Assembly: GCA_905213905.1 (NCBI GenBank)
Contig: CAJMKD010000033.1
Coordinates: 1-23,963, forward strand
Length of the DNA: 23,963 nt
Source: an uncultured Sutterella sp.
Lineage (GTDB): Bacteria > Pseudomonadota > Gammaproteobacteria > Burkholderiales > Burkholderiaceae_F
Reading direction: 5' to 3'
Position numbers and translations under genes: made by a program
In this document: piece after piece, positions 1 through 7,060 of the stretch
How positions within the stretch are numbered: position 1 is the stretch's first letter
Layout: each line of letters begins with the position of its first letter
The notes under the pieces: generated by a model
Database searches by the model: none
Told to the model about the DNA's origin: nothing
What the model saw: only the letters and a program-made list of their open reading frames with translations

Positions 1-1
1 C

Positions 2-478
2 GGCTTCGACTGGACCTGGACGCAGCACACGGCCTGGCGCGTCGACTCGAAGTCGACGAAGGACGTGATCTACGTTTCCGCGTTCGACAACGGCGACGCG
101 CGCGGCATGGAGCAGCCGGCGCTGCCCTCCGAAAAGTACACGCGCGGCGTGATGTACAAGATCAACCAGAACATGATGACTGTCGAACAGGTCTACGAAG
201 TGGGCAAGAAGGAAGGCAATCCCTTCTACTCGCCTGTGACGGGCCTTGCGAAGTACATGGCCGACAAGGACTCCTTCGTCGTCTACTACTCGACCTCCGG
301 CCTGAGCGGTCCTTCGGGCGGCATGAAGGGCCCGATCAAGCCGCATCCGTATCTTGCCGAGTACAAGTTCGGCGAGACCGATCCGAGCGTGCTAATCCGC
401 TTCCAGGACACGATGGGCTACCAGGCCTGGCCGTTCAATGTCGAACTCGCGTTCGACCCGGCGAAGGCTGCGAAGTAA
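2..478 (+). CDS. assT: Arylsulfate sulfotransferase, C-terminal part (5' end outside window)
   Basis: The reading frame is open from base 2 and ends with TAA at 476-478, so only the last ~158 codons are present. It begins GFDWTWTQHTAWRVD, and FDWTWTQHTA matches the region of bacterial periplasmic arylsulfate sulfotransferases (AssT) around an active-site histidine. These enzymes move sulfate from one phenol ester to another without PAPS, through a sulfo-histidine intermediate. The rest (YTRGVMYKINQNMMTVEQVYEVGKKEGNPFYSPVTG, then a TMGYQAWPFNVELAF end) fits the beta-propeller blades and C-terminal strand of the family. The signal peptide and disulfide region would lie upstream and cannot be judged. 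A terminator follows, so this is the last gene of its unit. A LysR gene starts about 215 bp downstream on the same strand and may regulate it, which is inference. Family call is fairly firm; substrate unknown. Confidence 0.82.
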   Translation, partial: GFDWTWTQHTAWRVDSKSTKDVIYVSAFDNGDARGMEQPALPSEKYTRGVMYKINQNMMTVEQVYEVGKKEGNPFYSPVTGLAKYMADKDSFVVYYSTSGLSGPSGGMKGPIKPHPYLAEYKFGETDPSVLIRFQDTMGYQAWPFNVELAFDPAKAAK

Positions 479-501
479 TCGCATAAGCGCTTTGCCTTCA
501 C

Positions 502-525
502 GGTGCGCGCCCGAGGGCGCGCACC
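502..525 (+). other. Short perfect hairpin just after assT
   Basis: GGTGCGCGCC and GGCGCGCACC form a perfect 10-bp stem around a CGAG loop, 24 bp after the assT stop. It is followed by CATCCTCTTTCT rather than a clean T run. It could protect the 3' end of the mRNA or act as a weak first terminator ahead of the stronger one at 557-605. Confidence 0.5.
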
Positions 526-556
526 CATCCTCTTTCTAAATGGTTCTCCAATAGTC

Positions 557-605
557 GGCGCTCCCCAACCGCTGGGTCTCTTCGGTTGGGAGCGCCTCTT
601 TTTTT
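557..605 (+). terminator. Rho-independent terminator of assT
   Basis: The left arm at 557-571 (GGCGCTCCCCAACCG) pairs with the right arm at 583-596 (CGGTTGGGAGCGCC), leaving one bulged C and an 11-nt loop. TCTTTTTTT follows at 597-605. Stem strength and U tract are classical. It separates assT from the LysR gene. Confidence 0.88.
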
Positions 606-693
606 CAATGGGTCAAGCCTGCGCGGCTTCATCGCATGCTGCGCGCGAGCGATAAGATGAAGGCTTCACAAAAACGCAGCGGAGCACTGCCCG

Positions 694-1683
694 ATGACCC
701 GAACCCAACGAAGCCGATCCAATGCCGCGGCGGATATGATCACGCGCGCGCAGCTCAAGTTTCTGAGCGATCTCGCGCAGACTGGGAAGCTCTCACGCAC
801 GGCCGAGCGCCTGGGACTCTCGCTGAGCGCCGCTTCCAGAATGCTCGATCGCCTGCGCGAAGCGTTCGGGGATCCGCTCTTCACGCCGCATGCGCGAGGA
901 CTCACGCCCACGGATGCGATGCTGCGGCTTGAGCCGGAGCTGCGGCGCACCATCGAGCAGACGGACCGTCTTTTTTCTCAGCCTGCCTTTGATCCCGCGA
1001 CGCTCAACCGCACTTTCTCAATGGCGGCGCGCGGCCTTGTGATGCCGGAGCTTCTTGCCGCCATCATCCCGCGGATAGAGCGGGAAGCGCCTGGCGTGCA
1101 TCTGGAGATGCATCACCGCACCTCGCGCCTTTGGGACGAAATTGAAGCGGGCGAATTGGATCTGGCGCTCGTGCCGGATCGCGCCGTGCCCTCATCGCTG
1201 AGAACGCTGCCGCTTTTCCCCATTGAAATCGGCATTCTGCTTCGTGCGGATCACCCGCTTGTGAAGGAATTCGGCGGCGGCGCGCCGACGCTCGAGGCGT
1301 TTCTGCGGTATCGGCGGCTCGCTATGACAGTGAGCGCTAACTTACACAATGCGTCTTGGGACAGGCAGCTGTTGGGCGACGACCCTGACTCTCGTGCGCA
1401 GGTTGTCTGTTCGACGACAAATGCCATTGATTTGGCGCCGCTTCTCGAGGGATCCGATTTCGTGATGCTGGTGCCTAAGCGCGGCGCCGTGACGATGTTC
1501 ACGCACTATCACCTTGCCTGGATCCCGCTGCCGACGTCGCTGCCGCAGCCGGGCGCACGGCAGATCGTGCTTGTGTGGCGGGAGGCGCAGCAGCGCGACC
1601 CGGCGCATCAGTGGCTGCGCGGGATCTTCCGGGATTGGTCGCACGAGACGACGGAAGCGCCGCCCATCGCGCCGGCGGCGTGA
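694..1683 (+). CDS. LysR-family transcriptional regulator
   Basis: A 329-aa LysR-type activator/repressor. Residues ~15-75 form the winged helix-turn-helix (ITRAQLKFLSDLAQTGKLSRTAERLGLSLSAASRMLDRLREAFGDPLF), with the usual LS.SAASR recognition helix and a GDPLFTPHARGLTPT wing. The remainder (~100-310) is a periplasmic-binding-protein-like effector domain (LDLALVPDRAVP...GILLRADHPLV...), at the normal family length. ATG 694 has GGAG 10 nt upstream; an ATG at 736 (MITRAQ) is an alternative that begins exactly at the HTH. The effector cannot be read from sequence. The gene follows assT on the same strand after a terminator and converges with the GDPD gene, so it is probably its own unit. A role in sulfate-ester metabolism would be inference from proximity only. 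Confidence 0.85.
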   Translation: MTRTQRSRSNAAADMITRAQLKFLSDLAQTGKLSRTAERLGLSLSAASRMLDRLREAFGDPLFTPHARGLTPTDAMLRLEPELRRTIEQTDRLFSQPAFDPATLNRTFSMAARGLVMPELLAAIIPRIEREAPGVHLEMHHRTSRLWDEIEAGELDLALVPDRAVPSSLRTLPLFPIEIGILLRADHPLVKEFGGGAPTLEAFLRYRRLAMTVSANLHNASWDRQLLGDDPDSRAQVVCSTTNAIDLAPLLEGSDFVMLVPKRGAVTMFTHYHLAWIPLPTSLPQPGARQIVLVWREAQQRDPAHQWLRGIFRDWSHETTEAPPIAPAA

Positions 1684-1703
1684 GCGCTGTCGCCAAGACG
1701 CGT

Positions 1704-1729
1704 CGCAGACCGCGTTGGCGCGGCCTGCG
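1704..1729. terminator. Hairpin between convergent genes, possible terminator
   Basis: CGCAGACCGCG and CGCGGCCTGCG pair at 10 of 11 positions around a TTGG loop, in the 66-bp gap between the convergent LysR and GDPD stops. There is no T run on either side, so factor-independent termination is doubtful. Confidence 0.3.
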
Positions 1730-1749
1730 GGAATAAAGCGGCGCGCTTC

Positions 1750-2535
1750 TCAGAGTGAGGGCGGCACGAGATCGAGCCTGTCTGTGCAGACGCCGTCGAC
1801 ACCCCAGCGGAAAAGCTCCAGAATCTTCGCCGGGTCGTTGGGCGTCCAGCAGAAAACCCAATAGCCGAGGTCTTTTACTTCGCGCACGAAGGCAGGCGTC
1901 ATTTTTCGCCAATCCGTGTGGAGCGAAACGCACTGCATTTCTTCGAGCACGTCGCGCCAGTCGTGAGGGATGTCCTCAATCAGGAAGCCTCGCGGGATGT
2001 CAGGCGCCGTTTCCATCGCGCCGCGGAGCGCTTCGCGCTGAAAGGAGCTGAAGAGCGGGCAGGCCGGGGAAATGTTTTCCTGCCGGCTGCCGCCCTTGAC
2101 GATCACGTCGGCGTAAAGCTTCGAGGTGAGTTCGCCGACGATGCGGCCCGTTTCGAGCGCCTCGCCTTGTGCGGGCTTGATTTCAATATTCATCCAGACG
2201 CCGTTGGCGCGGCACCAGCGCACGATTTGCTCGAATCCCGGGGGCGTGACGCCGCAGTACTGCGGGCCGTACCAGCTGCCCGCATCCAGCGTGCGGAATT
2301 CAAGCGACGTGAGCTCCGGGACCCGCCGGGTGTCGCCGAGAACAGTTCGCGCAAGACATTCGTCATGAATAATGACGGGCACTTTGTCCTTGGCGAGCAT
2401 GACGTCCGTTTCAATGGCCTTGTAGCCGTAACGAAGTCCGACTCGAAAGCCTTCGAGGGTGTTTTCCGGCGCGGTTGTGCCGCAGCCGCGGTGCGCGGCA
2501 ACGCGTGCGTAGGGCCAGGGTGCTTTGGGACTCAT
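1750..2535 (-). CDS. ugpQ: Glycerophosphodiester phosphodiesterase, cytosolic UgpQ type
   Basis: A 261-aa GDPD-family enzyme hydrolysing glycerophosphodiesters to glycerol-3-phosphate and an alcohol. Family motifs are all present: HRG at 15-17, PENT at 23-26, E42 and D44 (IETDVML) as metal ligands, the catalytic HDECLART block (H57, D58), IEIKP further on, and a C-terminal W..VDGVCTDRLD. No signal peptide is visible, so it is cytosolic like E. coli UgpQ and of similar length. I chose ATG 2535 because GGAGG lies 7 nt upstream; the longer frame to 2571 adds a hydrophobic stretch with no ribosome site. It is divergent from the H-NS-like gene and convergent with the LysR gene. No transport genes are adjacent. 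Confidence 0.88.
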   Translation of the reverse strand: MSPKAPWPYARVAAHRGCGTTAPENTLEGFRVGLRYGYKAIETDVMLAKDKVPVIIHDECLARTVLGDTRRVPELTSLEFRTLDAGSWYGPQYCGVTPPGFEQIVRWCRANGVWMNIEIKPAQGEALETGRIVGELTSKLYADVIVKGGSRQENISPACPLFSSFQREALRGAMETAPDIPRGFLIEDIPHDWRDVLEEMQCVSLHTDWRKMTPAFVREVKDLGYWVFCWTPNDPAKILELFRWGVDGVCTDRLDLVPPSL

Positions 2536-2637
2536 GAAAAAACCTCCGAAGAGGAAAGTTAGAAGAGCCAATTCTGCTCGCGAACGGCTTCTGCCGCAAG
2601 ACTTTTCTGTCGCCGCAAATTTATTGTGCCCAAAAGG

Positions 2638-2643
2638 TATAAT
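2638..2643 (+). promoter_or_regulatory. -10 box for the H-NS-like gene
   Basis: A perfect TATAAT lies 36 nt upstream of the ATG at 2680, in the divergent gap to ugpQ. The -35 region is poor (no TTGACA-like hexamer at 16-18 nt), which suggests a regulated promoter. Expected start near 2650, giving a leader of about 30 nt. Confidence 0.45.
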
Positions 2644-2679
2644 CGCGGTTCGACAACCTTAAATAACAGGGAACAATTA

Positions 2680-3057
2680 ATGGACACCATCGAAATTCTG
2701 AGACGCTTTGAGGAGATTCAAACCGAGCAAAAGCGGCTTCAGGCGCAGCAGGAAGAGTTGCTCGCGATGGCCGAAGAGGTTGCCGACATTGAAGAGCGCC
2801 GCGAACGCCGCAAGGCGATTGGCAGCGTCAACGAGCTCGTTGAGCACTTCGGTCTTCAGATGCAGGAGCTTTACCCGAAGGGTGTCACCGAACTCTATGT
2901 CGGTCCCTGGGGCGAGACTTGGGACGGACGCGGTCCGATGCCCGACTGGATGCGCCGGGCGCTTCGCGCCGGGCGCCCGAAGCAGGACTTCCGCTACGAT
3001 CCGAGCAAGCATTTGCCGCTCGAGCCCGGCAAGCCGCTGCGGCTTCGCAAAAAATAG
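2680..3057 (+). CDS. H-NS-family nucleoid-associated protein
   Basis: A 125-aa protein of H-NS layout. Residues ~1-55 are a charged coiled coil (TIEILRRFEEIQTEQKRLQAQQEELLAMAEEVADIEERRERR) as used for dimerisation. The C-terminal half contains WGETWDGRGPMPDWMRRALRAGR, which matches the TWxGRGxxPxW DNA-binding core of betaproteobacterial H-NS homologues. The protein would bind AT-rich DNA and silence transcription. ATG 2680 is chosen over an upstream in-frame ATG at 2626 because AGGGAA precedes it and the longer N-terminus (PKRYNRGSTT) overlaps the -10 box. The linker (ELYPKGVTELYVGPWGE) differs from classical H-NS, so it is a divergent paralog. Immediately downstream lie the three small-RNA-like repeats and some AT-rich DNA. 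Confidence 0.75.
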   Translation: MDTIEILRRFEEIQTEQKRLQAQQEELLAMAEEVADIEERRERRKAIGSVNELVEHFGLQMQELYPKGVTELYVGPWGETWDGRGPMPDWMRRALRAGRPKQDFRYDPSKHLPLEPGKPLRLRKK

Positions 3058-3076
3058 AAGCCGCTCCGAGAAAGCG

Positions 3077-3183
3077 AAAAAAACCTCGCAGGCGTTTCCC
3101 GTCGCCTGCGAGGCCAACCCTCAATTTTCTCAACCTTAGTCAGGAGAAACCCGGCGGAGCCGTCTCTCTTCGGATCCGCCGTG
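3077..3183 (-). ncRNA. Predicted small RNA, copy 1 of 3
   Basis: Read on the minus strand, this is a ~107-nt unit: a 5' hairpin (CGGCGGA at 3181-3175 with TCCGCCG at 3158-3152, extended by CCG/CGG, 8-nt loop AAGAGAGA), the linker GGTTTCTCCTGAC, a purine-rich stretch, and a perfect 11-bp terminator stem (3113-3103 with 3094-3084) followed by seven T at 3083-3077. A TATAGT box sits at 3195-3190, placing the start just before the first hairpin, with ATACTT 17 nt further up. There is no ORF or ribosome site. Two further copies keep the same structure, with paired changes in the first stem. It matches no RNA family I can name. Structure is seen; expression and function are inferred. Confidence 0.55.
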
Positions 3184-3447
3184 AAAAGAACTATATAGAA
3201 GCGGCGCTCAAAAAGTATTTCGACTTTTCGGGAGGATGTAACGGACTGTTGGACGAGAGGCCGCGCCGTAACAAATAAACGCATCATCTCTTTGAAATGC
3301 TTGTCGCACAGAGGGATGGCCTAAGTCGCTTTTTACAACTTCGGTTGCCTCAGCCTTTGTTTTATGGGTTCTTCTGCCGGCCGAATGAAGGCTGGCCGCT
3401 CTTTTGCTTCGATCGAGGCGGAGCGTGGCCGAACTTTTGACACACAT

Positions 3448-3553
3448 AAAAAAACCTCGCAGGCGTTTCCCGTCGCCTGCGAGGCCAACCCTCAATTTCT
3501 CAACCTATGTCAGGAGAAACCCGGCAGATCCGTCTCTCAGCAGATCTGCCTTA
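3448..3553 (-). ncRNA. Predicted small RNA, copy 2 of 3
   Basis: This copy has the same layout as copy 1. The 5' stem is GGCAGATC (3550-3543) with GATCTGCC (3530-3523), a perfect 8 bp extended by U-G and G-C, around the loop CTGAGAGA. Relative to copies 1 and 3 both arms have changed together (GGCGG to GGCAG, CCGCC to CTGCC), which supports selection on RNA pairing. The linker GGTTTCTCCTGAC is identical. The terminator stem lies at 3484-3455 and is followed by seven T (3454-3448). The TATAGT box at 3565-3560 and the ATACTT element are spaced exactly as in copy 1. Confidence 0.55.
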
Positions 3554-3785
3554 AGGTGAACTATATAGAAGAAAACCCTAAAAAGTATGTCAGGGCGTTA
3601 TCAGAATGTAACCAGGTGTTGAAGCCGCGCCGCGCTTCGTCATTGTCGAATGGAAATGTGACGGTGGAAGCGCGGCAATTTTGACGATTGGGATTACAGC
3701 TCCTATTTGTTCATTTTTTCTTGTTGTCTATCGAAGCCTTGTTGTTTATTGAATAACGCTATCAGTTTAGAGAAGACCTGCAAAT

Positions 3786-3894
3786 AAAAAAAACCTCGCA
3801 GGCGTTTCCCATCGCCTGCGAGGCCAACCCTCAATTTTCTCAACCTAAGTCAGGAGAAACCGGCGGAACCGTCTCTCTTCAGAACCGCCGTGAA
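3786..3894 (-). ncRNA. Predicted small RNA, copy 3 of 3
   Basis: The 5' stem CGGCGG (3890-3885) with CCGCCG (3866-3861) has an internal 2x2 mismatch and a short upper stem, around the same AAGAGAGA loop. The linker GGTTTCTCCTGAC is conserved, and the terminator stem (3823-3794) is followed by eight T (3793-3786); one loop base differs (GATGGGAA instead of GACGGGAA). The upstream box is TATACC at 3906-3901 and the -35-like and upstream motifs shared by copies 1 and 2 are not kept, so this copy may be controlled differently or be weaker. Confidence 0.5.
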
Positions 3895-4102
3895 ATGAAT
3901 GGTATAGGAAGCTTCGCCGAAAGATATTTCAAAAGTTTCTGCGGTTGTTGCAAGGTTTGACCGAGGAAGGGCCGTTGAAACAAAAAACACCTTAAAAAGA
4001 AAGAAACCTATTGATTTCTCTAGAAATTTAGAATATGAACAATTTACAAGTCCGCATGAGAGCGTTGATTGGCTGGCTGTGGACGCCGTCTTATCGGCAA
4101 AG

Positions 4103-4141
4103 AAAAGCCGCGATCCGAAGCGTTGGGGAATCGCGGCTTTT
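4103..4141. terminator. Bidirectional-looking terminator after the NAD(P)HX gene
   Basis: AAAAGCCGCGAT (4103-4114) and ATCGCGGCTTTT (4130-4141) form a perfect 12-bp stem with a 15-nt loop, with U-rich flanks on both strands. It lies 22 bp past the stop of the minus-strand gene, so its main job is probably to end that transcript; it also blocks rightward read-through from the repeat region. Confidence 0.8.
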
Positions 4142-4163
4142 GCTCAGGCTCGCTTGAGGCGCT

Positions 4164-5624
4164 TTAGATGCGCTTGAGGGATGCCTGCCGTGCTTTGTCA
4201 AGAAGCGCTGCTGCAGCGGAGGCGATCTCACCGGCAACGACGCCCGCGAGACGGCCGCAGGGCGCTTCGGCGTGCAGGCTCACGGCGGCAAGCACCGACT
4301 CGATCGTGTCGTAGCGCTGTGCGAGGAAGGCGCCGATCATGCCGGCGAGCACGTCGCCGCTGCCGGCCGTGGCTAGCGAAGCATCGGCCTTCGGGCAGAG
4401 CCACGTGCGGGAGCTGCGCATGGCGATGAGCGTGCCCGGGCCCTTGAGGACCGTGGTGGCGCCCGTCTGCAGCGCAATGTCGCGGACGGCGTCGACGCGG
4501 TTCGCGTTGATGACCTTGGGATCCACATGCAGAAGGCGTGCGCCTTCGACTTCATGCGGCGTGATGATCGTTGCGGCCGTGCGATGGAGCAGCATTTCCA
4601 GGAAGCGCTTGTCGGCGGCGATGAGATTGAGCGCGTCGGCATCAATCACGAGCGGGCGGCTTGAGCTCAGCGCCGCTTCCAGGCGGGCCTTTGCGCGGTC
4701 GCTCGTGCCGAGGCCCGGCCCGATGACGGCGGCCGTGAACTTTTCAAAGTCGACGGGCGAATCGGCAAACATCACTTCCGGCTGCACGGGATCAACGCTC
4801 GGGGCGCGCTCGGCAAGAAGCTCAAGCGTCACCGTGCCAGCGCCCATTCTCAGGCCGGCGCGCGCGGCAAGCATTGCGGCTCCGACATGGCCGTCTGCGC
4901 CGCCCACGACGGCGAGATGCCCGAAGGTGCCTTTGTGAGAGTTGCGGTCGCGGGGCTTGAGGATGTGCTCGTAGTCGTCCTTGCCGATGAGGCCGAGGCG
5001 CGTGAGCGGCACAGAAACGTCAAGTTCGGAGAGAAGCACTTCGCCGGCGGCTTCTGCGCCGTCGTTCATGTAGAGCCCCGCCTTGTGGCTGAGGAACGTG
5101 ATCGTGAGATCGGCGCGGCAGCCGGGCATCTCGCCTGCCCAGTGGCCCGTTTCGGCGTTGAGTCCTGTGGGCACGTCGAGCGAAACCTTGTAGGCCTGCC
5201 GTTCGGAGAACCAAAGCACGGCGTCGAGGTACGGATCCTTGAGCGGACGGTCGAGCCCCGTGCCGAAGAGGCCGTCGACGACCAGGTCGGCCTTCGGGCT
5301 CATGTACGGGTCTTCGATCACTTCGCCCCCTGCGGCAAGCCACTCCTCGCGCATCTGCTTCGCCAGGGGCGAAGTCTGCGGGCGAGGAGAAACGACCGTA
5401 ACGGCAAAGCCCTTTTCCTTCAGAAGACGCGCCGCGCAGAGCGCGTCGCCGCCGTTGTTGCCGGGGCCGGCGAGCACCGTAATGGCGCGGCCGGGGGCAC
5501 GCTCTGCGATCGCGTCGGCAGCAAAGGCGCCGGCGCGGCGCATCAGCGCGTCTTCGCCGAGGCGGTGCGAAGCGCGGATTTCAAGATCTTTGGCTTCTTC
5601 CAGATTGAGGATGGTCTGAGACAT
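4164..5624 (-). CDS. nnr: Bifunctional NAD(P)HX epimerase/dehydratase
   Basis: A 486-aa two-domain repair enzyme for hydrated NADH/NADPH, of usual length. The N-terminal epimerase (YjeF_N, ~1-215) carries GPGNNGGDAL at ~53-62 and VVDGLFGTGLDRPL and VSLDVPTGLNAETG motifs. The C-terminal ADP-dependent (S)-NAD(P)HX dehydratase (ribokinase-like, ~220-486) carries HKGTFGHLAVVGGADG, GPGLGTSD, DADALN, TPHEVEGARLL, VLKGPGTLIA and ATAGSGDVLAGMIGAF with the catalytic Asp. ATG 5624 has GAGGAAG upstream at good spacing. The gene follows the DadA-like gene on the same strand after 164 bp; a TATACC box in that gap suggests its own promoter. A terminator closes it. Housekeeping metabolite repair; no sign of transfer. 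Confidence 0.95.
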   Translation of the reverse strand: MSQTILNLEEAKDLEIRASHRLGEDALMRRAGAFAADAIAERAPGRAITVLAGPGNNGGDALCAARLLKEKGFAVTVVSPRPQTSPLAKQMREEWLAAGGEVIEDPYMSPKADLVVDGLFGTGLDRPLKDPYLDAVLWFSERQAYKVSLDVPTGLNAETGHWAGEMPGCRADLTITFLSHKAGLYMNDGAEAAGEVLLSELDVSVPLTRLGLIGKDDYEHILKPRDRNSHKGTFGHLAVVGGADGHVGAAMLAARAGLRMGAGTVTLELLAERAPSVDPVQPEVMFADSPVDFEKFTAAVIGPGLGTSDRAKARLEAALSSSRPLVIDADALNLIAADKRFLEMLLHRTAATIITPHEVEGARLLHVDPKVINANRVDAVRDIALQTGATTVLKGPGTLIAMRSSRTWLCPKADASLATAGSGDVLAGMIGAFLAQRYDTIESVLAAVSLHAEAPCGRLAGVVAGEIASAAAALLDKARQASLKRI

Positions 5625-5788
5625 GTGTGCTTCCTCGAGAAAATCAAATGCGCGGCGGGTATAAGTGGTCCTGCGCCGCGCAGCATGTTGCGCGCCATTG
5701 TAACGGTCGGCGGGGCACTGCGTTTTTGGGGCAATGCTGTTCTTCGCGGGCGGCCTGCGCCGATGCTGGCTGCAGCGATGCGCTCGTT

Positions 5789-7060
5789 TCAGATTGAGAA
5801 CCGGCTTTCAAAGCGCATCGGCGAGAGCGCTTCTGCAAACTCTGCGTCTGGTCCTTCGGGCGGCTCTCCCAGCACGGAGAGTGCGGCAAGCTTCGCGTAA
5901 AGCGCGCAGAAATCGGCGCCGTGAAAGCCCCCCGCAATGGAGAGCGAAAGCCCCGGCAGCCGGCTCGCGCCGACGAGCCCGAGGCCGTCTGACGCCGCAA
6001 GCACGGTCTGCGCGAGATATCGGCCTTTGTTCCAGTCGGCGCTCTCCGGCAGAAAGCGCATCGCGATCGACCAGAGCGCCTTGTAGCCCGATTCCTTTTC
6101 GATGTCGTCGGCGCTTCCAAGGTACCAGGGGCCGCAGATGCGGATCGACTCGCCGACGGGTGCGGCGATTGCCGTGTCATTGAAGACGAGCCCGACGGGC
6201 GTATGCTGCGCCGCTTCGCGGCGCTCTGCCGAGAGCATGAGGCGCGTGACGGGGGCGAGCGCAGCTGCGGTGTCGCTGCCGCGCGCGCTTTCATGCAGGA
6301 TGTCGAGCGCGCCCGCGCCAGGTGCGGCGAGAACGACATCCGCTTCCAGGTCGCCCGAGCTCGTGCGAACGCCGCACACGCGCCCGGCGTGCTCTATGAG
6401 GCCCGCAACGCGCGTGCCGCAGCGGATTTCGCAGGCCGGGTGCTTCTGCAGCACTTCCTTGGCTTCGCGAGCGAGAAGGCTCGCGGAAAAGGTGGCGCCG
6501 TCGGGATTGAAGATGACGTGCTCGAGCGTCAGCTCATCGGGGAGCATGGGCTGCGCCGCCCGGGCGTAGTCTGCTGAAAGCGCGCTTTCGCTTCCCATGG
6601 GCTGCGGTGCTTCAGGACGCTTCGCATCCTCGGCTTCATAAATATGCATGAGGCCGATGCTGCGTTCGCCGCCGAGCGCAAAGCGGTTCATGAGGTCCGT
6701 GAGAAGCCTGTTGGCTCGCGTGGACATGAGGGCGGCAAAGCTCCTTGCCGCAGCGGCGTGCTCGGGCGTCGACTTCGCTGCCGCAGTCTTGAGAAATGAC
6801 TGGGCGCGAAGCGCTTCCTTGGCGCCGTATCGGAGCGCGCCTGCTTCAGAGCCGACCCGGCGCTTGAGGCGCTCGCCGAGCGAGAGCGGCTCAATGGGAA
6901 GAAACGGCCGGAGATTGCCTGTCGTCGAGGCCATGCTGAAGCTTGCGCCGCGGCAGGGCGCAGACGCTGCTTCAACGATTGTGAGCCGGTGTCCTCGTTC
7001 GAGAAGCTCCAGCGAAGCGAGCAGGCCGGATAGCCCGGCGCCGACGACAAGAATGTGCAT
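5789..7060 (-). CDS. FAD-dependent oxidoreductase, DadA-like (D-amino-acid dehydrogenase family)
   Basis: A 423-aa DAO-family flavoprotein. The N-terminus MHILVVGAGLSGLLASLELLERGHRLTIVE is the Rossmann FAD-binding betaalphabeta unit (GxGxxG plus terminal E). It is followed by ASFSMASTTGNLRPFLPIEPLS, resembling the start of D-amino-acid dehydrogenase small subunits (DadA), and by GLIEHAGRVCGVRTSSGDLEADVVLAAPGAGA, the second FAD segment. The C-terminus (GLGLVGASRLPGLSLSIAGGFHGADF) diverges from the DadA consensus, so substrate is uncertain. DadA-type enzymes oxidise D-amino acids and feed electrons to quinones. No ribosome-binding site is visible before the ATG (TTTTTTTCCCGTCCAA), yet the start is fixed by the FAD motif. 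Divergent from the Nudix gene. Confidence 0.75.
   Translation of the reverse strand: MHILVVGAGLSGLLASLELLERGHRLTIVEAASAPCRGASFSMASTTGNLRPFLPIEPLSLGERLKRRVGSEAGALRYGAKEALRAQSFLKTAAAKSTPEHAAAARSFAALMSTRANRLLTDLMNRFALGGERSIGLMHIYEAEDAKRPEAPQPMGSESALSADYARAAQPMLPDELTLEHVIFNPDGATFSASLLAREAKEVLQKHPACEIRCGTRVAGLIEHAGRVCGVRTSSGDLEADVVLAAPGAGALDILHESARGSDTAAALAPVTRLMLSAERREAAQHTPVGLVFNDTAIAAPVGESIRICGPWYLGSADDIEKESGYKALWSIAMRFLPESADWNKGRYLAQTVLAASDGLGLVGASRLPGLSLSIAGGFHGADFCALYAKLAALSVLGEPPEGPDAEFAEALSPMRFESRFSI

Larger units (their letters stand above)
3058..4163. repeat. 1.1 kb gene-free region with three diverged direct repeats
   Basis: Apart from the three small-RNA-like units (at 3077, 3448 and 3786; spacing 371 and 338 bp) I see no gene between the H-NS-like stop and the NAD(P)HX gene. 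Similarity starts at the A run and continues about 105 bp strongly, then weakly through the promoter region. Spacers are unique. The stretch 3695-3785 is notably AT-rich for this genome. A GCCGGCC/GGCTGGC hairpin followed by CGCTCTTTT at about 3376-3405 is a possible rightward terminator. Hypothetical frames here simply translate the repeat and lack ribosome sites. Confidence 0.75.

Noticed and set aside
3364..3684. Small proteins sharing a KTSQAFPVACEANPQF segment (also in a frame at 2919-3278)
   Set aside because: This similarity is the translation of the RNA-like repeat (terminator stem and linker); no ribosome sites are present and the frames break in the third copy.
3077..3900. CRISPR-like array
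   Set aside because: Only three units of over 100 bp with spacing of 338-371 bp and diverged sequence; repeat and spacer sizes do not fit CRISPR.
4887..5900. 337-codon plus-strand frame opposite the NAD(P)HX gene
   Set aside because: It lies antisense to both conserved domains of the NAD(P)HX enzyme, and the translated sequence has no family motifs.
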